NCBI GenBank assembly: GCA_034437075.1
Contig: DAOTVD010000345.1
Span: forward strand, 1 to 5,071
Reading direction: 5' to 3'
DNA length: 5,071 nt
Source of the DNA: DAOTVD01 sp034437075
GTDB taxonomy: Bacteria; Chloroflexota; Anaerolineae; Aggregatilineales; J027
This document shows positions 3,885 to 5,071 of this stretch, one piece after another; the first letter of the stretch is position 1, and every line of letters begins with the position of its first letter. The notes under the pieces are model-generated. The model saw only the letters and a list, made by a program, of their open reading frames with translations, was not told where the DNA came from and searched no databases. A program made the position numbers and the translations under genes.

Positions 3885-5024
3885 ATGCAGGAACGCTTAA
3901 TTGATGCTGATCGGATGATCGTTCGGATCACCAAAACACGTTGGCAACTCTATCGCCAAGGCGACGACCACGGTGCCTACGGGACGATTCCGTTGTTCGA
4001 AGCCGTGCGCGGCGGCAACGTCATGACCTACGACGCGACCTACGCCAACCATGTACGCCTGCCGGGCACCCAATGCTCGGTGGATTATGTGCAAGCCGTG
4101 CTGGTGGGCTATCACGAAGAACGCGGGCGCTGGTACCTGGGGCTGCATATGCTCTCGTATGACCATATCCGCCAAGATACCAGCGCCGACAAACCACAAT
4201 TCAAGCGCCTGATGCGCTGGCCAGAAGAACCCAGCTATCGCCACGCGGGCGACGTGCGGACGGCGGCCCACGCTTTAGCCATGATGCTCAGCGCGCCGCT
4301 CAAAGTCTTCGGCGAAAAGAAACTGCCCACCGACACCGATGACCCGCTGCGCAGTGGCGTCACCGGGCCGCTAGAACCGCACATGCGCCAGCGCGTCGAG
4401 ACAGACGCGGTGCAAGCAATCGCCGTGCAGATTGATTTGCCCATCAAGGGCGAGGGCTTCGTCCTGAAAGACAGCGCCATGGGCATCACGCTCCATTTAC
4501 CCAAAGGCAGCGGCGCGGGCGGGCAAGAAGCGCCCGTTTTTAACCTGGTGGATTTTAACAAGAAAGCCGCTAAAATCAGCCTCATCCCGCCGACCGGGCT
4601 CTTGGGCACGTTCATGAAGACGCGCGGCCAGGAATACGACTTCGCACAGGTGCAAAACGTCGAGCATCGCTATATCCGCCAAGAGGTATCGCACAATATC
4701 CGCGCGGAGGATGGCAATTATCAGGTCGAGAACCTGACCTACCAACATAGTTGGGGCGTCTACCTAACGCTGCCGGATCGCTCGCTGTTGCTTATCCAGC
4801 ACAGCTACCAGCAATCGCCCGAGTTACTGCATTCGCGCCTCTCCACCCTAGAAGGCGGCAAGCGCGATACCGAGTCGGCGGAGGGCTTTCGCTATTTCAA
4901 CGAGCATTTAGAGGAGCAAAACCGCATCGATGCCTATAAAACATCCACCGAACACACCGCCTATCGGCTGGCGAATATCATCGGTTGCCCGCTGGTGATG
5001 ACCGAAGTTGGGATCGAACGCTAG
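3885..5024 (+). CDS. Protein of unknown function, possibly two related halves
   Basis: I do not recognise this 379-residue protein. It has no signal peptide or membrane segment and appears soluble. Residues 1-145 include 'VDYVQAVLVGYHEERGRWYLGLHML' (66-90), 'RLMRWPEEPSYRHAGDVRTAAHALAMMLSAPLKVFG' (108-143). The C-terminal part (about 250-379) includes 'YQHSWGVYLTLPDRSLLLIQHS' (286-307) and ends 'STEHTAYRLANIIGCPLVMTEVG' (354-376). Both parts thus run from a strand pair carrying aromatic residues to a helix with '.TA..LA..(L/I)..PL.(V/M)..(F/E)(G/V)'. This suggests two copies of one alpha/beta module, joined by a Gly/Lys-rich middle (143-235). The ATG at 3885 has GTGAGG (3869-3874) ten bases upstream. 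Codon use is like the rest of the window. The next gene begins one base after its stop. Confidence 0.75.
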   Translation: MQERLIDADRMIVRITKTRWQLYRQGDDHGAYGTIPLFEAVRGGNVMTYDATYANHVRLPGTQCSVDYVQAVLVGYHEERGRWYLGLHMLSYDHIRQDTSADKPQFKRLMRWPEEPSYRHAGDVRTAAHALAMMLSAPLKVFGEKKLPTDTDDPLRSGVTGPLEPHMRQRVETDAVQAIAVQIDLPIKGEGFVLKDSAMGITLHLPKGSGAGGQEAPVFNLVDFNKKAAKISLIPPTGLLGTFMKTRGQEYDFAQVQNVEHRYIRQEVSHNIRAEDGNYQVENLTYQHSWGVYLTLPDRSLLLIQHSYQQSPELLHSRLSTLEGGKRDTESAEGFRYFNEHLEEQNRIDAYKTSTEHTAYRLANIIGCPLVMTEVGIER

Positions 5025-5025
5025 T

Positions 5026-5071
5026 ATGGCGCTAGAGGTGGAAATCAAAATTCATGTGCCCGACCTGACCG
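5026..5071 (+). CDS. 5' end of the following gene (partial)
   Basis: An ATG one base after the TAG of the previous gene opens a frame reading MALEVEIKIHVPDLT to the window edge. The spacing suggests translational coupling and therefore an operon with the 379-residue gene. Fifteen residues with a strand-like charged start are too few to identify; no strong Shine-Dalgarno is seen. Confidence 0.6.
   Translation, partial: MALEVEIKIHVPDLT

Overview
This 5.07 kb window is GC-rich bacterial DNA. It joins a tailed-phage head module to a block of non-phage genes. The small-gene content (a PRC-barrel protein ending in a YGY-PYW block, a degenerate pterin-dehydratase-like protein with an FPASDPP tail, an orphan DUF2179 domain) and the GAATTC-centred G/C palindromes suggest Chloroflexota, perhaps Anaerolineae. 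That assignment is an impression from gene content, not a measured result.

Left part (1-2433, + strand): a compact head-assembly cassette in the usual tailed-phage order. It runs from a small capsid decoration-type protein (70-498) to a major capsid protein (514-1620), a hairpin terminator (1639-1667), a short tandem repeat (1694-1730), a gp6/gp15-like head-tail connector (1745-2077) and a head-closure / head-tail joining protein (2074-2433). All four genes have good Shine-Dalgarno sites, and the last two overlap by an ATGA. The genes expected next (tail completion, tail terminator, tail tube, tape measure) are absent.

Middle part (2430-3336, - strand): two small non-phage genes face the head module. 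One is a pterin-4a-carbinolamine dehydratase (PCD/DCoH) fold protein whose active-site positions look substituted and whose C-terminus carries an FPASDPP tail. The other is a PRC-barrel protein. The PCD-like gene and the head-closure gene end in the same TTAA, so there is no spacer where phage-type and host-type content meet.

Right part (3337-5071, mostly + strand): an intergenic region contains a 96-bp MITE-like element built of two GAATTC-centred hairpins. It abuts a DUF2179 (YitT C-terminal-type) domain fragment, for which the element appears to supply a ribosome binding site and ATG. A 379-residue protein of unknown function follows, and then the first 15 codons of a closely coupled downstream gene.

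The simplest reading is a prophage remnant or prophage edge next to host accessory genes. A phage carrying these genes as cargo cannot be excluded from this window. I see no CRISPR array, tRNA, rRNA, integrase or transposase.
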